A stretch of DNA of 64,000 bases from Agrypnia vestita. Its lineage: Eukaryota; Arthropoda; Insecta; Trichoptera; Phryganeidae. The notes under the pieces are model-generated. The model saw nothing but the letters and a program-made list of their open reading frames with translations, had not been told where the DNA came from and searched no databases. Shown here piece after piece: positions 45,746-58,000 of this stretch. A program made the translations under genes and the position numbers. Each line of letters begins with the position of its first letter. The stretch's first letter is position 1. The DNA lies in the NCBI GenBank assembly GCA_016648135.1, contig JADDOH010004038.1, forward strand, positions 62,001 through 126,000, read 5' to 3'.

Positions 45746-47039
45746 TCTTATAAATGTGAGCCCCCATTTGTTTTTACTGTTGTAAAATAACAACGTCTTA
45801 AGAACATCGTAAGACAACTTACAAAATTTATTTTATTTTAAGCAAACATTTATTTATATGCTCAAATTTGACATTTGGCATTGCTGAATCTACAAATTAT
45901 AGCAACTCCTATAATTTGCGGATTCTTCTAATTTTTATCACCACTGTAATGGCATTGTGAATTAACATTTTGTCAGATTAAACTTTATCAATTCCAAAGT
46001 AAAAGATATCAATCAGCCGTATTTTGAAGATAGAAATATTGATATTTCGGTATCTTGACAGTATTGTATAACATTGTAATGCTGTCAATTTTGAAGTTCT
46101 AAATTTGACCGGTTTGAAATTAATGGATTCAATATTGCCGCCAGAGCTAATTAACAGCAATCCCACAGCAATTTCGTATTTTGCTAGCTATTCATAAAAA
46201 AACACAAAATTTATCTAAACCATTGATTATTTATTTTTAAAGTTAATTGCATTTAGTGCTCATTATTATATATAAGTAAAACGGCACGAAGATTTAATAT
46301 TAGATTGAAATAAAATGACTTAGTAATAATAATTTTTCAGAATATTCAAACCATTTTTTAGATACGGGGCACACATTTAAATGCGAAAACAGTGAAACCG
46401 TACGTATTAATAATAGATTAAATGATTTAGAAATATTTGAATTTGAACTATCGAAATCCATTTAAATTGAAGAAATAACTAACTATTTAATATATTCTCC
46501 ACTTAAACGTCTATGAGGCCACACCTAAACCGGACAATAGATTCCTGTACACATTTTAATATATTATTTTTGATGAAGATACAGTGGTAAGGTGACTTTC
46601 TCGCGTTAAAAATAATCGATCTGCTTTATACAAATATTTTTTGCCTTTGAAATGAATAATTAAGTCCATCGTAAAGTCATTTTGACAGCCCTGGGTAACC
46701 TAAAAGTGAATCACGCGGTGCTGCCTGCAACGGAGTGACGTTGAATTACGCACTGCTCTTATTAATGTTTATTCTCTTACAAAGGAAATATATCGCTCGG
46801 GTTGCCACGGCATGTTCTGTCCATCTTTTTTCGTCGACTAGGACTGTCGAGAAATCTGTTAAGGCCGTTGTTGCTAATAAATTTCTCTGCCGGTGCTCAT
46901 GTCATTTAAGAGGGTTTATTGAATCATTCGGTGTAGGGAGTGATAGTCTGAGTGCACAGTGCAATGAAGATAAGTCAAAATTATGTACACCTTTCGTTAC
47001 AATTTATTTAAATTAGTTTTTTTTTATAAAAACATATTT
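45746..47039. other. Intergenic, nothing recognised
   Basis: A 93-codon frame at 46,735-47,016 is slightly less AT-rich than its flanks, with several cysteines, but has no recognised domain. Confidence 0.25.
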
Positions 47040-47642
47040 AAAAATAATTCCAAAGTATGAAATGCGTCAATAAATGAAGCAGTTGCCGACGGCATTCTGT
47101 TTTATAATTACGTCGTTTATTGACACATTTGATACTTTGGAATTTTTATTTTTAAATATCAATTATGGTGTTTATATTAAAAAAAAAACTTTTATTAAAT
47201 GAGTAAATCCTCAAAATACGGGAATAAATAGAATATACTGTTTAAAATCATCTCTTTATATAAATAAAAAGCGTTTTAAAATCAACAAAAAACGTAAAAA
47301 TTTATTGCAAATTTAAAACGTTATAACTTTATTAATATTGAATATTTCTTGATTTCCTTTATAAAAATTCTAGATAATGAAGTATACTTTATACGTATAG
47401 AAACATAGTATGCATACATATAAATATTCATTAAAAATTAGCGCCATCTAGGACACTGAAGACGATTTTTTGGCCGCAGCCTGTCAATTAATGCTTATAT
47501 TTCATTAATTATTGTAAATAATATCCAGTTTATTACTTTTACATAATAACAAAGATTCTATCTAAGTTATTGCCCTAAAAAAATTACAGTCTAGAGTATA
47601 CTTCTGATATAAATGAATAACAAAAACCACGTTTTCGTAGAA
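47040..47642 (-). repeat. Large dispersed repeat, copy 2, with inverted end
   Basis: 47,092-47,642 matches 23,034-23,582 in opposite orientation. Its left end is additionally duplicated in inverse (ttccaaagtatgaaatgcg at about 47,048 against the matching inverse at 47,130-47,150), giving a foldback of about 120 bp. Confidence 0.65.
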
Positions 47643-47892
47643 AACGATGAAATATGAATTTGCAGAGAATGGACTGTCTTCGTTTGGTCGTGAAGCCACT
47701 TTTGCATCGCTTCCTGCACGTTCGTGGTGGGGGTTGACGAGCGTCCTGCTCCCTCATCGTGCGTCACACTCGTCACACACTTTTAAACTTCTCGATCCTG
47801 ATAAAGCTATCCCCGGATTGTGAGGAAATACCGCAGAGAAAGTTAAACTAGGTACAGCAGTCGCTCCCCTGAGGGAAAAATGAAAAGAAAGG

Positions 47893-47905
47893 TGTATACC
47901 ATTGT
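47893..47905. repeat. 13-bp target-site duplication, left
   Basis: tgtataccattgt, repeated exactly at 47,996-48,008. Confidence 0.8.
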
Positions 47906-47995
47906 TTATGGTTTTTGTGTTTAATTTGTAGAACTCCATATTTATTTTTAGCGAAATTTAAAAAAAATTAAATTTATTTTAAATTTCGCTAAAAA
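47906..47995 (+). mobile_element. Short copy of the 12.15-kb retroposed foldback
   Basis: A 90-bp insertion with the same head (tggtttttgtgtttaatttg, aactccatatttatttttag) and the same 3' end (aaatttcgctaaaaa) as 12,151-12,793, but almost all of the hairpin is absent. A perfect 13-bp duplication flanks it. It is either an internally deleted RNA that was then inserted, or a post-insertion deletion. Confidence 0.75.
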
Positions 47996-48008
47996 TGTAT
48001 ACCATTGT
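47996..48008. repeat. 13-bp target-site duplication, right
   Basis: Exact partner of 47,893-47,905. Confidence 0.8.
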
Positions 48009-48477
48009 ATCATTTGGTCTACGAATTTCAACCCCGTTACACTCTCCGACCAGGGACATCGGATCAATGCTAGTTGTTCCTCCTTGGTGCAAACTGTTAG
48101 CGGAACGGCTATGTTTACACTGTAATAGCCGGAAGGTAAATAACATGATCGGGGTTAAATTTTGCATACGTGACCACACTCGCACCGGTTTATACACGCA
48201 CGCACAGAAATTAGCACGACAATCTTGAAATTAAGTCAGGCGTAGATAATTATTTACTCGCTCTCATACATTAATCAATCCATCATCCTAAATGGAAGAC
48301 GCTTATATCACCCTGGTGTCGCTTTAGTTATGCAAGAAGCTCAAAAAGCTCAGGTACAGTGCTATGAAGATCGTCAACGAAATGCCAGAGAAAATAAGGA
48401 ACTTACAAAAAATATAAAAAAAGATAATTTGTGTTGTAAGAGTTAAATAGGTTATATAAGTAATATCCTGCTAAACT

Positions 48478-48662
48478 CAAGGCCAACAGGGCGAAGGAGG
48501 AAGGCCAAAACTAAGATGGAGTGACAATGTCCTCATAGATACCTTAGACCTTCGAAACTGGAGAGAGCTGGCACTAGACCGAGATGAGTGAAGGAAAATT
48601 ATTGAGGAGGCCAAAACCCTCCAAGGGTTGTAGTGCCAAGAATGATGATGGTGATAAGTAAT
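48478..48662 (+). pseudogene. RTE-like 3' end
   Basis: One frame reads G-R-R-R-K-A-K-L-R-W-S-D-N-V-like, then N-W-R-E-L-A-L-D-R-D, a stop, and I-I-E-E-A-K-T-L-Q-G-L-like sequence in another frame. It ends in an aatgatgatggtgataa tail. Family relation to 37,750-37,985. Confidence 0.6.
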
Positions 48663-49229
48663 ATAATTATGCACTATTTTAAGATTAATAAAAAAATTAA
48701 ATATAATAGTCATTTATAAAATTGTTTTCACTCGGGGAGACGAAATTGCGTACCTACTAAAAATCGTTTCGTTTATCGTTAAAAAGTAGGTAGTTAAATC
48801 AAAATTTAGTAAAAAGTTTGAAATGTGTGGATACTTCTCCACACTTTTTAAATTTAAACAAGGTTATTTGAAATGCATGCAGAACGATTCCTTGGAAAAC
48901 GTGGGTGTAACCGATATTTTCACTCGTGGCTCTTTCAATATGTGGCTGCTTAAAGGTTATAAAGAGGTTATTGCGATGTCTGGTCCCCGGGTATGAGGAA
49001 TAACAAGAAGTGCATCTGCATGCAATCTCCGTGCACAGGAGGATGCAGTTTATCCCGCATTCTGGGCGACTAACATTTATGTCGGAGGGTCGTTTAACTT
49101 TAGTTTGTCTCGAGTATTTATTATTTGCGGGATTCTCGCGCTTGCGAGTGATATCTACATCTACATATAAAGAAGTGAGGTAGGCACTAATGCTGTTAAA
49201 AAATAATAATTTTTAAAGTAAACAACATG

Positions 49230-49345
49230 AACATTAAAATATACAGAAGAAATCTATCTATCAAAAAAATATTTGCTTACACCCGGGATACGAACCCAGA
49301 ACTTTATCTTTGTAATTTGTTTAAAATATCATAGAACGATGTTCT
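49230..49345 (-). mobile_element. tRNA-headed SINE, third family, partial copy
   Basis: Minus strand: B-box-like gggttcgtatcccggg, then gtaagcaaatatttttttga and ttcttctgtatatttt, following the order of 43,500-43,570. The A-box half is eroded. Confidence 0.5.
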
Positions 49346-49364
49346 TAAACTGCAACCTCATCAT

Positions 49365-49455
49365 AAAACAAATAATAAAATGGCTTGTAAGCCGAAATAG
49401 CTGACATATTTAAAATAACGCTTACGAAAAGTCCCAAAACTTAATAATAATAATA
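49365..49455 (+). repeat. Decayed fragment of the 12.15-kb family
   Basis: tggcttgtaagccgaaatag keeps a GGC/GCC stem and GAAA, and the tail aaaacttaataataataata follows the 12,690-12,750 arm. CTGATGA has been lost. Confidence 0.5.
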
Positions 49456-49758
49456 ATTAAAGAGTTAAGGTTATTATTTCGGTCTTTGGACATATTTATG
49501 TGTTAAATAAAACGGATATTTTATACGAACCGTATATTTCACTGAGGAGCAAATCTCGACGTTTCTCTGAAGTCTTATACAGCTAGATCAGGAGAGCGTC
49601 CTATCACCGCGGAGGTGGAGGCCGAACTGATTATTTCTTCCGAAGTCGTAAATTATATGCACTTAATTTATATGTGGAGTGTTCACTTCGTTAATAAAAA
49701 TAAGATTTATTCAAATTTAATTTACTTCAAATTTCAATAAAAATCACCATGGACTTCT

Positions 49759-49782
49759 ATTCAATTCAATTCAATTCAATTT
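49759..49782. repeat. ttcaa microsatellite
   Basis: About four tandem ttcaa units. Confidence 0.8.
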
Positions 49783-51641
49783 ATTTAATAATATGTACAT
49801 TACAAACTAAGTGTTATATATCAAAATATTTAATAAATTAAAAATAACATAAAATCTGGTCAAAGGTGTAGGAGAATCCCGCTTCGGAAAACCCCCTCAG
49901 ACACATGGAATATATCAATACCCAAAGCGATTTTGTTCAGCATAGCTGTGGCTCTTCCAACAGGCATAACCATCGGCAGGTTTGTCCTGTATATTGGAAT
50001 GTGAAACTAAACACAAAAACAATAAATAAATTAAACAGATGTGTTTTCACTAAACAAATGTTTCTCTTCACAACGTTTGCCTATCAGGATCGCAGAAAAC
50101 ACTAGAGGTTATTTTTCTTACAGTGAAGCACCAGAAGACGTGTAATTTTCTTCACTCGCCTACATGCACTTTGAATCCTGAAGATGTTATAGAATTATGC
50201 ATCACCTTCCGGCGCTCCAATTTACATTCTGAACACATTTATAAAGTTATAAAAAGTAACTCAAGAAGTACTGTGATGAAAAGGATATGTGAGAAGATTG
50301 CTGGATATAGGCTACATGGTTGTGCTCGGGGACGTCATACTCTGTGGGGAGACAAATTGTAATATATAAGATTTAATATTTCTTATATTATAATTATCGT
50401 CTAGTATAATGTGAAAGCGTGAGATAATTTTTAAGGGGCATTTTTAGGGTACGTGTCACAGAATTGTGCAAACAATACAATATGTTTTAATGTCGAAGAT
50501 TAATTTGAAGACCTCCATTAGGCTGTCCTTTTCTATATATTACCATTAATATAAAATTAAAAAATAATCAATATTGGAAAACACATGTTACATTTGTACA
50601 ACACGTGTAAAATTTGTATTAAAAATTATTATTGAATGGTGTCTCCTATCACGTGAAACAATGTGGATACCGAAATCAATGAATACGAATCATAAGCGTT
50701 CTTGAGGGTGAGTTTATCATCCTTAATACTTAACTTTTCTGATCTGAACTCATCCATACACCTCCGATAAACGATATTGTCACGGGATGTGGCTTTGTGA
50801 GGCAGATGAAAATAATTTAAAATTTATTTACTATGCTAAAAGTCACTGTTCTCGAGTTAAATCGAAGTACTGCTCTTAATTTTATAGTCATTAAATGTTT
50901 ATTGTATTGTTGTTATTTTTGTATATTATTGTTAGTGTATTGTTTTTAATTATCACTAATTAACGCTTTTTCTATCGCTTAGATCACTTTTTGATAAATT
51001 CCGTTCAATATTCGCACATAAAAAACTTCTCGATCCGGTAGGAACCTCCCTTATTTATAATCGCTGAAATACACGCTGGTCACACTGCGCTGCGCTCCGT
51101 TGCTAATATCGCGTTATCGGGTTAACCGTCACGAACGACTAAGCCCGCGTCGCGTTACGCCCTTGTATTTATAGGTAACCGTCTTCTAGAGCCTTCGAGA
51201 TTCTTGTGGAACTTTCGAGAGATTACGAAGGGCGTTTTAGACGATTTGTTCCATCATCCATCAAAATGTTCCATATGGCGTACCATAATGTTTGAGAGAA
51301 TTCGATCGTGTTGTTGTCCTCGAGACGCTCTGGCAGTGCCCAATTATCCCATTACAATATGAATAATTAGGCTTAGAAATAAGTAAAAAATATATTTTAA
51401 TCAATATATATATATATTTTTAAAGAAACCCGTGTTTCCCTACCCGCCAAGTTTTCTCCACAACCAGCCACAACCACCCACTGGTGGTTATGGTGGTGGA
51501 TATCTCTTGGTTTTACATCGAAAATATGCGAGTTTGGTGGGGGTGGCTGTGCGTGGGTGGGAGTGGGTGACGAAAATGTGCTCTCTAGCACATTGTTTTG
51601 TTATGGGAAGGCCGCAAATGCTTCAGATTGCTCCTGCTCTA

Positions 51642-51675
51642 GAAAGTTCTGGAAGGAGAAGGTTCTAGAAAATTC
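51642..51675. promoter_or_regulatory. Heat-shock-element-like array 1
   Basis: GAA/TTC triplets in alternating orientation with 2-base gaps: 51,642-44 GAA, 47-49 TTC, 52-54 GAA, then after a 3-base break 58-60 GAA, 63-65 TTC, 68-70 GAA, 73-75 TTC. This is the nGAAnnTTCn pattern bound by HSF trimers. Confidence 0.55.
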
Positions 51676-51728
51676 CATAAAATTCTATAAGATTCTAAAC
51701 TGAGTGGCGGAATGTGTCGGTGTGTCTA

Positions 51729-51783
51729 GAAGGTTCCTGTACATTCGATAAATTTCTTGAAAGGAGAATGTTCTAGAAGGTTC
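51729..51783. promoter_or_regulatory. Heat-shock-element-like array 2
   Basis: GAA 51,729-31 with TTC 34-36; TTC 54-56 with GAA 59-61; then four regular units GAA 66-68, TTC 71-73, GAA 76-78, TTC 81-83. Inside the same Helitron-like 3' region. Confidence 0.55.
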
Positions 51784-51879
51784 GCAAAAGTTCTATGACA
51801 ATCCAAACAGTGTAAAAATCATCGCGTGCGAAGCCGCGCGGGCACAACTAGTGTACCTCTAAACCTTTTTAAAATTTGT

Positions 51880-52210
51880 TTTAGGGCGGCACCCTGCCTA
51901 GGAACGTTACTGTTTGCGCCTCTATTTTGCGCTCGATCGTTGTTATCCTCGCTGGTTTCAGTCGTAATGACGTACTTCCTCGCTCGTCTCTTATCTCTCG
52001 TGTGATCCTGGTGCCCGGAGATGGTTGAATGTATCGCAAATTACGCGTTAATATTGCAATGATACGCTGCATGTTGCGGGAGTGCTCTCCGTACTCTTTG
52101 CTGTATCTGATCTGGTGTGCTGGCTTTGTTCGGACGCGAGGGGCAATTGTCCATTTGTCCGGCCGCACGGGCGTGTAATGAATGGAAAGGTCGCACGTAC
52201 CGCTTCCTGG
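51880..52210. other. GC-rich block, unassigned
   Basis: Less AT-rich than its flanks. Two overlapping minus-strand frames (52,168-51,881 and 52,313-52,041) are arginine-rich and unlike known families. The edge ggcggcaccctgcctaggaa looks like part of a repeat. Not called a gene. Confidence 0.3.
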
Positions 52211-52337
52211 AATTATTCATAAAGATTACCTCGAGATGTGAGCTACGCACATTTTGCATTGAATCTTGAATTCTTATTAGATATACACTGAAGAGATGTA
52301 CAAGAGATTCCACAATTTATTAGAAACAAAACTCTTT

Positions 52338-52637
52338 TTTACTTCCTTTCTTTTGACTTGAAGCGTCTGCTTGCTTGCTGGCTTGTCTGACAAAAAACTT
52401 TGGATCGATTTTTAACCCTTTTCCCGTGATCGAATCGAGCTGAAACTTTGCAGGCAGACTCATGGCGACGATAAAAATGATCTACCAAATTTTTGTTAAA
52501 AAAAATTGATAATTATATTATAATTTTGAATTTTTCAAATTTTTTTATTAATCAATTTTGTAGCGTCGCCCGACTCGAGCTCAATGCGTAGGGTAAGCGC
52601 TAAACCTGTTTTGACTAGGAAATGAGAAAGGGAGTAT
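52338..52637 (-). mobile_element. 'tccctttc' family element, tandem copy 3
   Basis: Starts cttcctttcttttgact and ends gagaaagggagtataataaa. Shares ttaacccttttcccgtgatc and gcgtcgcccgactcgag with the next copy. Confidence 0.65.
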
Positions 52638-52659
52638 AATAAAAACTTGGTTTTTATGG

Positions 52660-52960
52660 GTTAGTTTTATACTCCCTTTCTTTTAACTCGTAACGTCTGC
52701 TTGTGTCTGTCGAAAAAACTTTGAATCGATTTTTAACCCTTTTTCTGTGATCCAATCGAGCTGAAACTTTGCAGGCAGACTCGTGGCGATGATCAAAATG
52801 ATCTAACAAATTTTCTTTTTAAATTTATTTAATTATAGTATAATTTTGGATTTTTCGAAATTTTTTATTACTCCCTTTCGTAGCGTCGCCCGACTCAAAC
52901 CCAACGCGTGGGGTAAGCGCCAAACCTGTTTCAACTAGTAAATGAGAAAGGGAGTAAAAT
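52660..52960 (-). mobile_element. 'tccctttc' family element, tandem copy 4
   Basis: Starts ttttatactccctttctttt and ends gagaaagggagtaaaatata. Nearly the same length and content as 52,338-52,637, same orientation, only 22 bases apart. Confidence 0.65.
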
Positions 52961-53036
52961 ATAAACTTGTTTTTTATGGGTTGGTACATATATTAAAATA
53001 TATTATGTTTACATTTATTTTTAAGGAAGCAGAGTA

Positions 53037-53546
53037 TGTCACGGGACGTTACTGTGGGAGGCAAATGAAAACACTGGAAATTAATTATCGATTTATTAAT
53101 TATTTCAAAAATTCACTGGACACGAATTTAATTATTCTATTCTTTAAAACATGCCATTTCTCAATTAATCACTCGTCTGTGAAATACTTTTTTTATCGCT
53201 TGATAGAATTTCATATATTTAATTATCGCACGTTAGTAGTTATTTCGCTCGATGTCTGTCGCTCCTAATTAATATGCGCATTGGTAACACCGTGGTCGCT
53301 GGTGTTTAATCGCTAGCTAAATAAATAAGAAGCCGCTCGCATTGGTTCCACCTTTTTATACGAAACACGTTTGTTTTTCGAACTTACATAACAGATTATT
53401 CTTCTGTTTACGAGGTTCCCGTCGCTTCTCTAAGTATATGTTGTACTCTAGGACCCTGAAGAATATACAATCATCCCACCGAACCGCTCCGAACATCTTA
53501 CCCTGCCTGGACCAAATTTTGAATACACCCTGCCACTGACAGCTAG
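53037..53546 (+). repeat. gtcacggga-start repeat with ctag end
   Basis: Begins gtcacgggacgttactgtgg. The block tcactggacacgaattta recurs at 57,384-57,402. It ends ctgacagctag before T53547, like a Helitron, but no clear subterminal hairpin is visible and the first base lacks the A/TC context. The 108-codon frame inside is not conserved. Confidence 0.35.
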
Positions 53547-53822
53547 TCTATATAGCTAATATAGAATTTTTGTTTGATTTTTTATTTCAAAATTCAAGTA
53601 TTAACCACAGATTATTTTATCTAGCCTATTGTGTACAGATTTTAGACATATTAATTTAATATGACTTAGTCATTCATAAATATTTATCATTACTGACATA
53701 TTTCTAAATGTGGAGACCTGTAATTGGCCATCTATATTGTATCAATGTTTTCTATGCTTTTTTTTTGTACTGTTGATCTTCCATGAACATTAAACAAATA
53801 AAATAAAAAAAAAAATGTATTA

Positions 53823-54087
53823 AACATAATAATTTCGTTGTCTGTTCGTCCTTAACTTCGTGTAACGTCCGTGATTTCGAATTCACGACTAAAAAAAAAA
53901 TTAATCGGCCGGAGATGGGGCTTGAACCCCCCGGCCACCAAACCCGAACCGGCCGCTTCGTGCACGCACGCCTCTCCGTGGATCGCCAAAAAGATACCAT
54001 AAATTTATACTAGGTCTTAGCAAGGATGCGATTAGACTAGATACTATAAATTAGAATTGTTCCGTCATTTTTGACGGGCTACAGCTA
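53823..54087 (+). mobile_element. Helitron-like element with tRNA-like insert
   Basis: 5' part ataataatttcgttgtctgt as at 29,019 and 59,950. The 3' hairpin ccgtcatttttgacgg is followed by gctacagctag and T54088. The middle (53,905-53,990) holds a minus-strand B-box-like ggggttcaagccccatct with a GC-rich head, probably a SINE or tRNA-derived insertion. Confidence 0.6.
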
Positions 54088-55861
54088 GTCTATAATAAAA
54101 CACGTATCTCGCCTTACTGTTCATAACATCACTTCGCCTTCATCGAATGACAATACAAAATATTTCCGTAATAGGGTTCCTTCAGTAACCAGATGGAGTT
54201 GCAAGAATTGACCTTTGCGATGCATGTGTATAATATAGGTACCTACCTTATATTATTCCGCATTCAACTATTTGTGAACGGTTCGAAATAATGGAAATTT
54301 TATGCGGAAGAAAAGCCAGCCGCTGTTGGAACCATGTTTATTCTAATATTCGCACGATTCTATGGCTTTTGTAGTGCCCCCGTGCGACGTCGTGCATGCT
54401 TGGAAACTTAGCATTATAATAAGTATATACCAAAGCGTGCTTTTCAAATACTTTAATTTTCATTGTTTCTCTTCAGATCTTACAAAGTATAATGCTGAAT
54501 CAATTGAAACAGTCGAGGAGTGAAACAGGGTATATTATTTATTTTATTTGTTTAAATGGAAATATGGATTAACATTTTTAGGCTAAATTATACATAAATA
54601 AGTTTCTTAGCCTTCCATTTTCTGATCACTAAGCAAGCATTCCCTATAGGGGTATACGCATAAGATACGTAGCATATATATAAGAGAATATATTTGCTGC
54701 TTATCTATTATTTTTGTATTTTTATATCCCCTATTGCTTCCTGGAGAAATTAAAGATTTAAAAATAATTTGTATAAACATTTAAATTGTAATGAAAATAT
54801 ACATATATACCTAATTTTAACAATTTATTGCGGAAAATAATCTCTATACGCTGCAGAAGCATGGTAGGTCTTTCAATCATAATTACATTTGGCATACCTT
54901 TTTTTATTTTTTTATTTTTTTATTTTCATATTTATATTTTCATTATTTGTTTCATTTTGATAAAAGCCTAAAATCATCATTCTCATATCAACTTCTTCCT
55001 TTCTTCTATAATGAATCGTTAAGAGTTTAACATTTTTATAACGATCGGTAAAAAAATCATCACACTTGTTTGATTTAAATATCACTCTGCTATATAAAAG
55101 ACACCCAGTATTTATGATTTTGAGCAATTGTATTACATAACTGTATATAAGAGACATGTCTATTTATTTTAAAAATTTCGTGTATTAAGTCTAATTGATG
55201 AGTTTGATGCATAATATTGGTTAAAGGAAGGTGGTTGGGATGTATGTATTGTATAAAATTTTGTTTATTAACATTCTATAGAAACATGAGTATTAATTCC
55301 TCAAGCCACATAAATTCAATGGTGAGTACCTATCTACAGCAGATACACACGAGTATATTTGCATTGTCACTCCGAATTTCTTTTTGGTCGTTCAAAACCG
55401 TTACTTGTTTCGCCTTTGTATAAAATACATTCTTCCGAACTGATGGAGGGACATTAATCGATTTGGACACGCCTTTCTCGAGGAATATGAATATGCGGAC
55501 AATGTTGAATATCTAACAAACAAACGTTAGTCATAGTATCAAAGCAAAAATACGTACATTTTAAATTGGCTGTCATTTTCAAATGTTTAATATGAATTAA
55601 TTACTTGATAGAATAATACATGAAAATATGTTTATTCTAAATTTGAATGTCTCTTTTTGAACTGGAAAAAAATATAGAAAAACAATCTCAGCTATTAAAA
55701 TATTGAAGTATCCTAGACATAGAATTATATTAAATTGAAAAATGTTTTGAAGTTCTTTTTTGTCTAAAATCATTTAATAATCCAAGTATAAAATTTGTAC
55801 TAATCATTCCTTCATGTGAAACGGTAGTGCAATTGATTTGTAAAGTTTTTTATATTATACA
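54088..55861. other. AT-rich intergenic, nothing recognised
   Basis: No supported feature. Confidence 0.3.
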
Positions 55862-56134
55862 TCTATACGTATACAACTCATTGTCTGTCTGTCTGTTCTC
55901 TATACAAATCTACACCGTTTGACCGATCTGACTCAAATTGAGCATAAATATTCTTTAGGACCGGCGGTAAACATAAGTCACATTTCTTCCTGGAAATTCA
56001 ATTTATCGCAGCCTAAATCAAATGGAAATATTGCATTATTAGAGGCTTTGCAAATCAATGGAACCATTGTTTCTCCCCACGAACTTATTTTTGGCTCAAT
56101 CTCAACCCGTGCAACGCCGGGTACGAACAGCTAG
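55862..56134 (+). mobile_element. Non-autonomous Helitron, canonical ends
   Basis: Starts TC at 55,862 after A55861 and ends CTAG at 56,131-56,134 before T56135. A 3' hairpin ACCCG/CGGGT (56,105-56,109 with 56,118-56,122) stands 8 bases before CTAG. A 71-codon frame inside is not a gene. 273 bp. Confidence 0.75.
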
Positions 56135-57337
56135 TTAAAAAAAAAATATTTTTTTTTTCATATTTGTTACATGGTAGATAATTAAAACGAATAATATCGT
56201 AAATCGTGACGCAATTGTTCCCACTTTAAAGATTTTAAAAATAAATACAATTACTATACAAAAAGTTTTGTGCAAACTATAATGGAAAATTAATTGCATT
56301 AAACTGTTTCTCATGAAAATTCATAAAAGATGAGAACCTTAATTTCATCCCTTAACTGTCTTTCGCTGATAAAGAAAGCGTCCGATGCGACTCGTCGGAC
56401 ATCTTGGAAGCGGTTTAACAGGGCAATACCTCTTCCCCTGAGCATAGTGTTTGGCATATTGGTCTTACACAGCTGGAAGGAACAACTCAGTTGTATGCCG
56501 ATGTTGTCGAATATAGTCGTCTGGGATATGAAGTCTTATGTTGGACATAAAAGCGAGATTAACTACATCGCGCATTTATCGGATAGAATGAGTAACAAGG
56601 TGCAGTTTTCTTTCCTTTTGTAATCTGAAATTGCCAAGCTTATCCAAGATGAAATCGTTTGGATATTATAACCACGTATAGTAACCATTTTCTCTAATAA
56701 TTTCTCGTACATATATACAGACGGGTATTCATCTTGAAAGTGGCTTTAGGATAATACAGCTGAGCACGAATGTGCTGTGTCTTAATGTCAATCTATTTTG
56801 TGCTTGAAATAGTATAACGCAATTGATATACCGATGTATTCAGCCAAATCTGTGAGATAAAACATCAAAATCTTACTAGAATATGTCGCGTCCATACCCG
56901 TTATTAGTTCTACCAGTAATGTATGAAAAACGCATAATATATATTGAAGAATACTCTTGAAGTATAAAACCCGGAATCTTCGACGCAATGCCACGTACTG
57001 ATTCGATCTTATCGTGGAATTTCTTATCACTCCCTCAAAAATTAAGACTTTTCAAGGCTTTAAATTTTGTAGCCAGATTTATGATCGTCACATTCTATCG
57101 TACATATTTATGTATTTTTTGTAATTTACAGATTATCAAATTTACATGTTATAAAAAACATTTTTTATGATTGTATAATTAGAAACAATGATGAAAATAA
57201 AATTATGAGTTTTGTTACTAGCTATAAAACAAGTTATTGAGATATAAAATAACTGCGCAAGTGTAGAGTACGTGTTTCCAATGTCAAAAAATATATCGTA
57301 TGACACGCAGCAGTCCTTGTTTTGATAATATTGCTAC
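56135..57337. other. Intergenic, nothing recognised
   Basis: Frames at 56,330-56,623 and 57,030-56,788 have no recognised similarity. Confidence 0.3.
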
Positions 57338-57660
57338 GGGACAAAATGAAACGCTTGACATTAAAGTTTTTATTTTTCAAAAAGTCATTAGACACGAATT
57401 CAACCGGGGCGCTGTTCCGTAATTCACACTAATTTTTTATTACTCACTCGAGAATCTTCCGCTTGTCTCCGAAATTTCTGATTCACGTTGTTTGTATCGC
57501 ACCGATATATTGTAGGTACTCTTGTACTTATTGCTGGTCAATACTCGCACTGAATCGAAGCCTTTTTCGCTCGTTGCTATGGTTTCTCGCGGCCGTTAAA
57601 CTCAAAATCATTGCGCCCTTTGCGTTTTCTGCGCGATTTATAACCCTCGAGTTCTAGATC
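57338..57660 (+). repeat. Diverged copy of the gtcacggga-start repeat
   Basis: gctacgggacaaaatgaaac and agacacgaattcaa follow the order of 53,037-53,130. Endpoints uncertain. Confidence 0.35.
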
Positions 57661-58000
57661 TTTCCGGCGTATTTCAAAAAAACAATCGAAATGATATTTC
57701 TATTATATAAAGTCACTCTTTTTCTGTTTTAATATGAGATTTTTTTTAATTTGAGTTGTATGGTGGCCTTGAGTGAGAGTTTTATGAATGAGTAAGAGTT
57801 GAGTAAGACAAGAGTGCGCTCGCTCACGCTATGATGCATGGGACTGTCACTGAATATAATATCAGCACACGAACAACTATTAATTGTTGAAGAACACACG
57901 CGATGACAAGATAATCTGCGCGCAGTTTCGTTTAATCTGTCACAGAATGTTAAACATTAATTACAATTTTATAAACGCCATCGTTTATGGACTAGTAAAT

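Larger units (their letters stand above)
50783..51851 (+). mobile_element. Helitron-like element (end called, start uncertain)
   Basis: The 3' end gaagccgcgcgggcac then aactag with T51852 after it fits a Helitron 3' end with a subterminal GC hairpin. The proposed start (gtcacgggatgtgg near 50,783) is inferred only from similar starts at 53,037 and 57,338, so several insertions may be mixed here. The 3' part carries heat-shock-element-like arrays. Confidence 0.4.

Noticed and set aside
51881..52313. Two overlapping arginine-rich minus-strand frames
   Set aside because: Open because the region is GC-rich. No domain, no splice signals, and the edge resembles a repeat.
53537..53547. Certain Helitron 3' end at acagctagt
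   Set aside because: The CTAG-T ending fits, but no subterminal hairpin and no matching TC start were found, so it is kept only as a low-confidence repeat.
55919..56134. 71-codon frame as a gene
   Set aside because: It lies wholly within a non-autonomous Helitron and ends exactly at the element's CTAG terminus.
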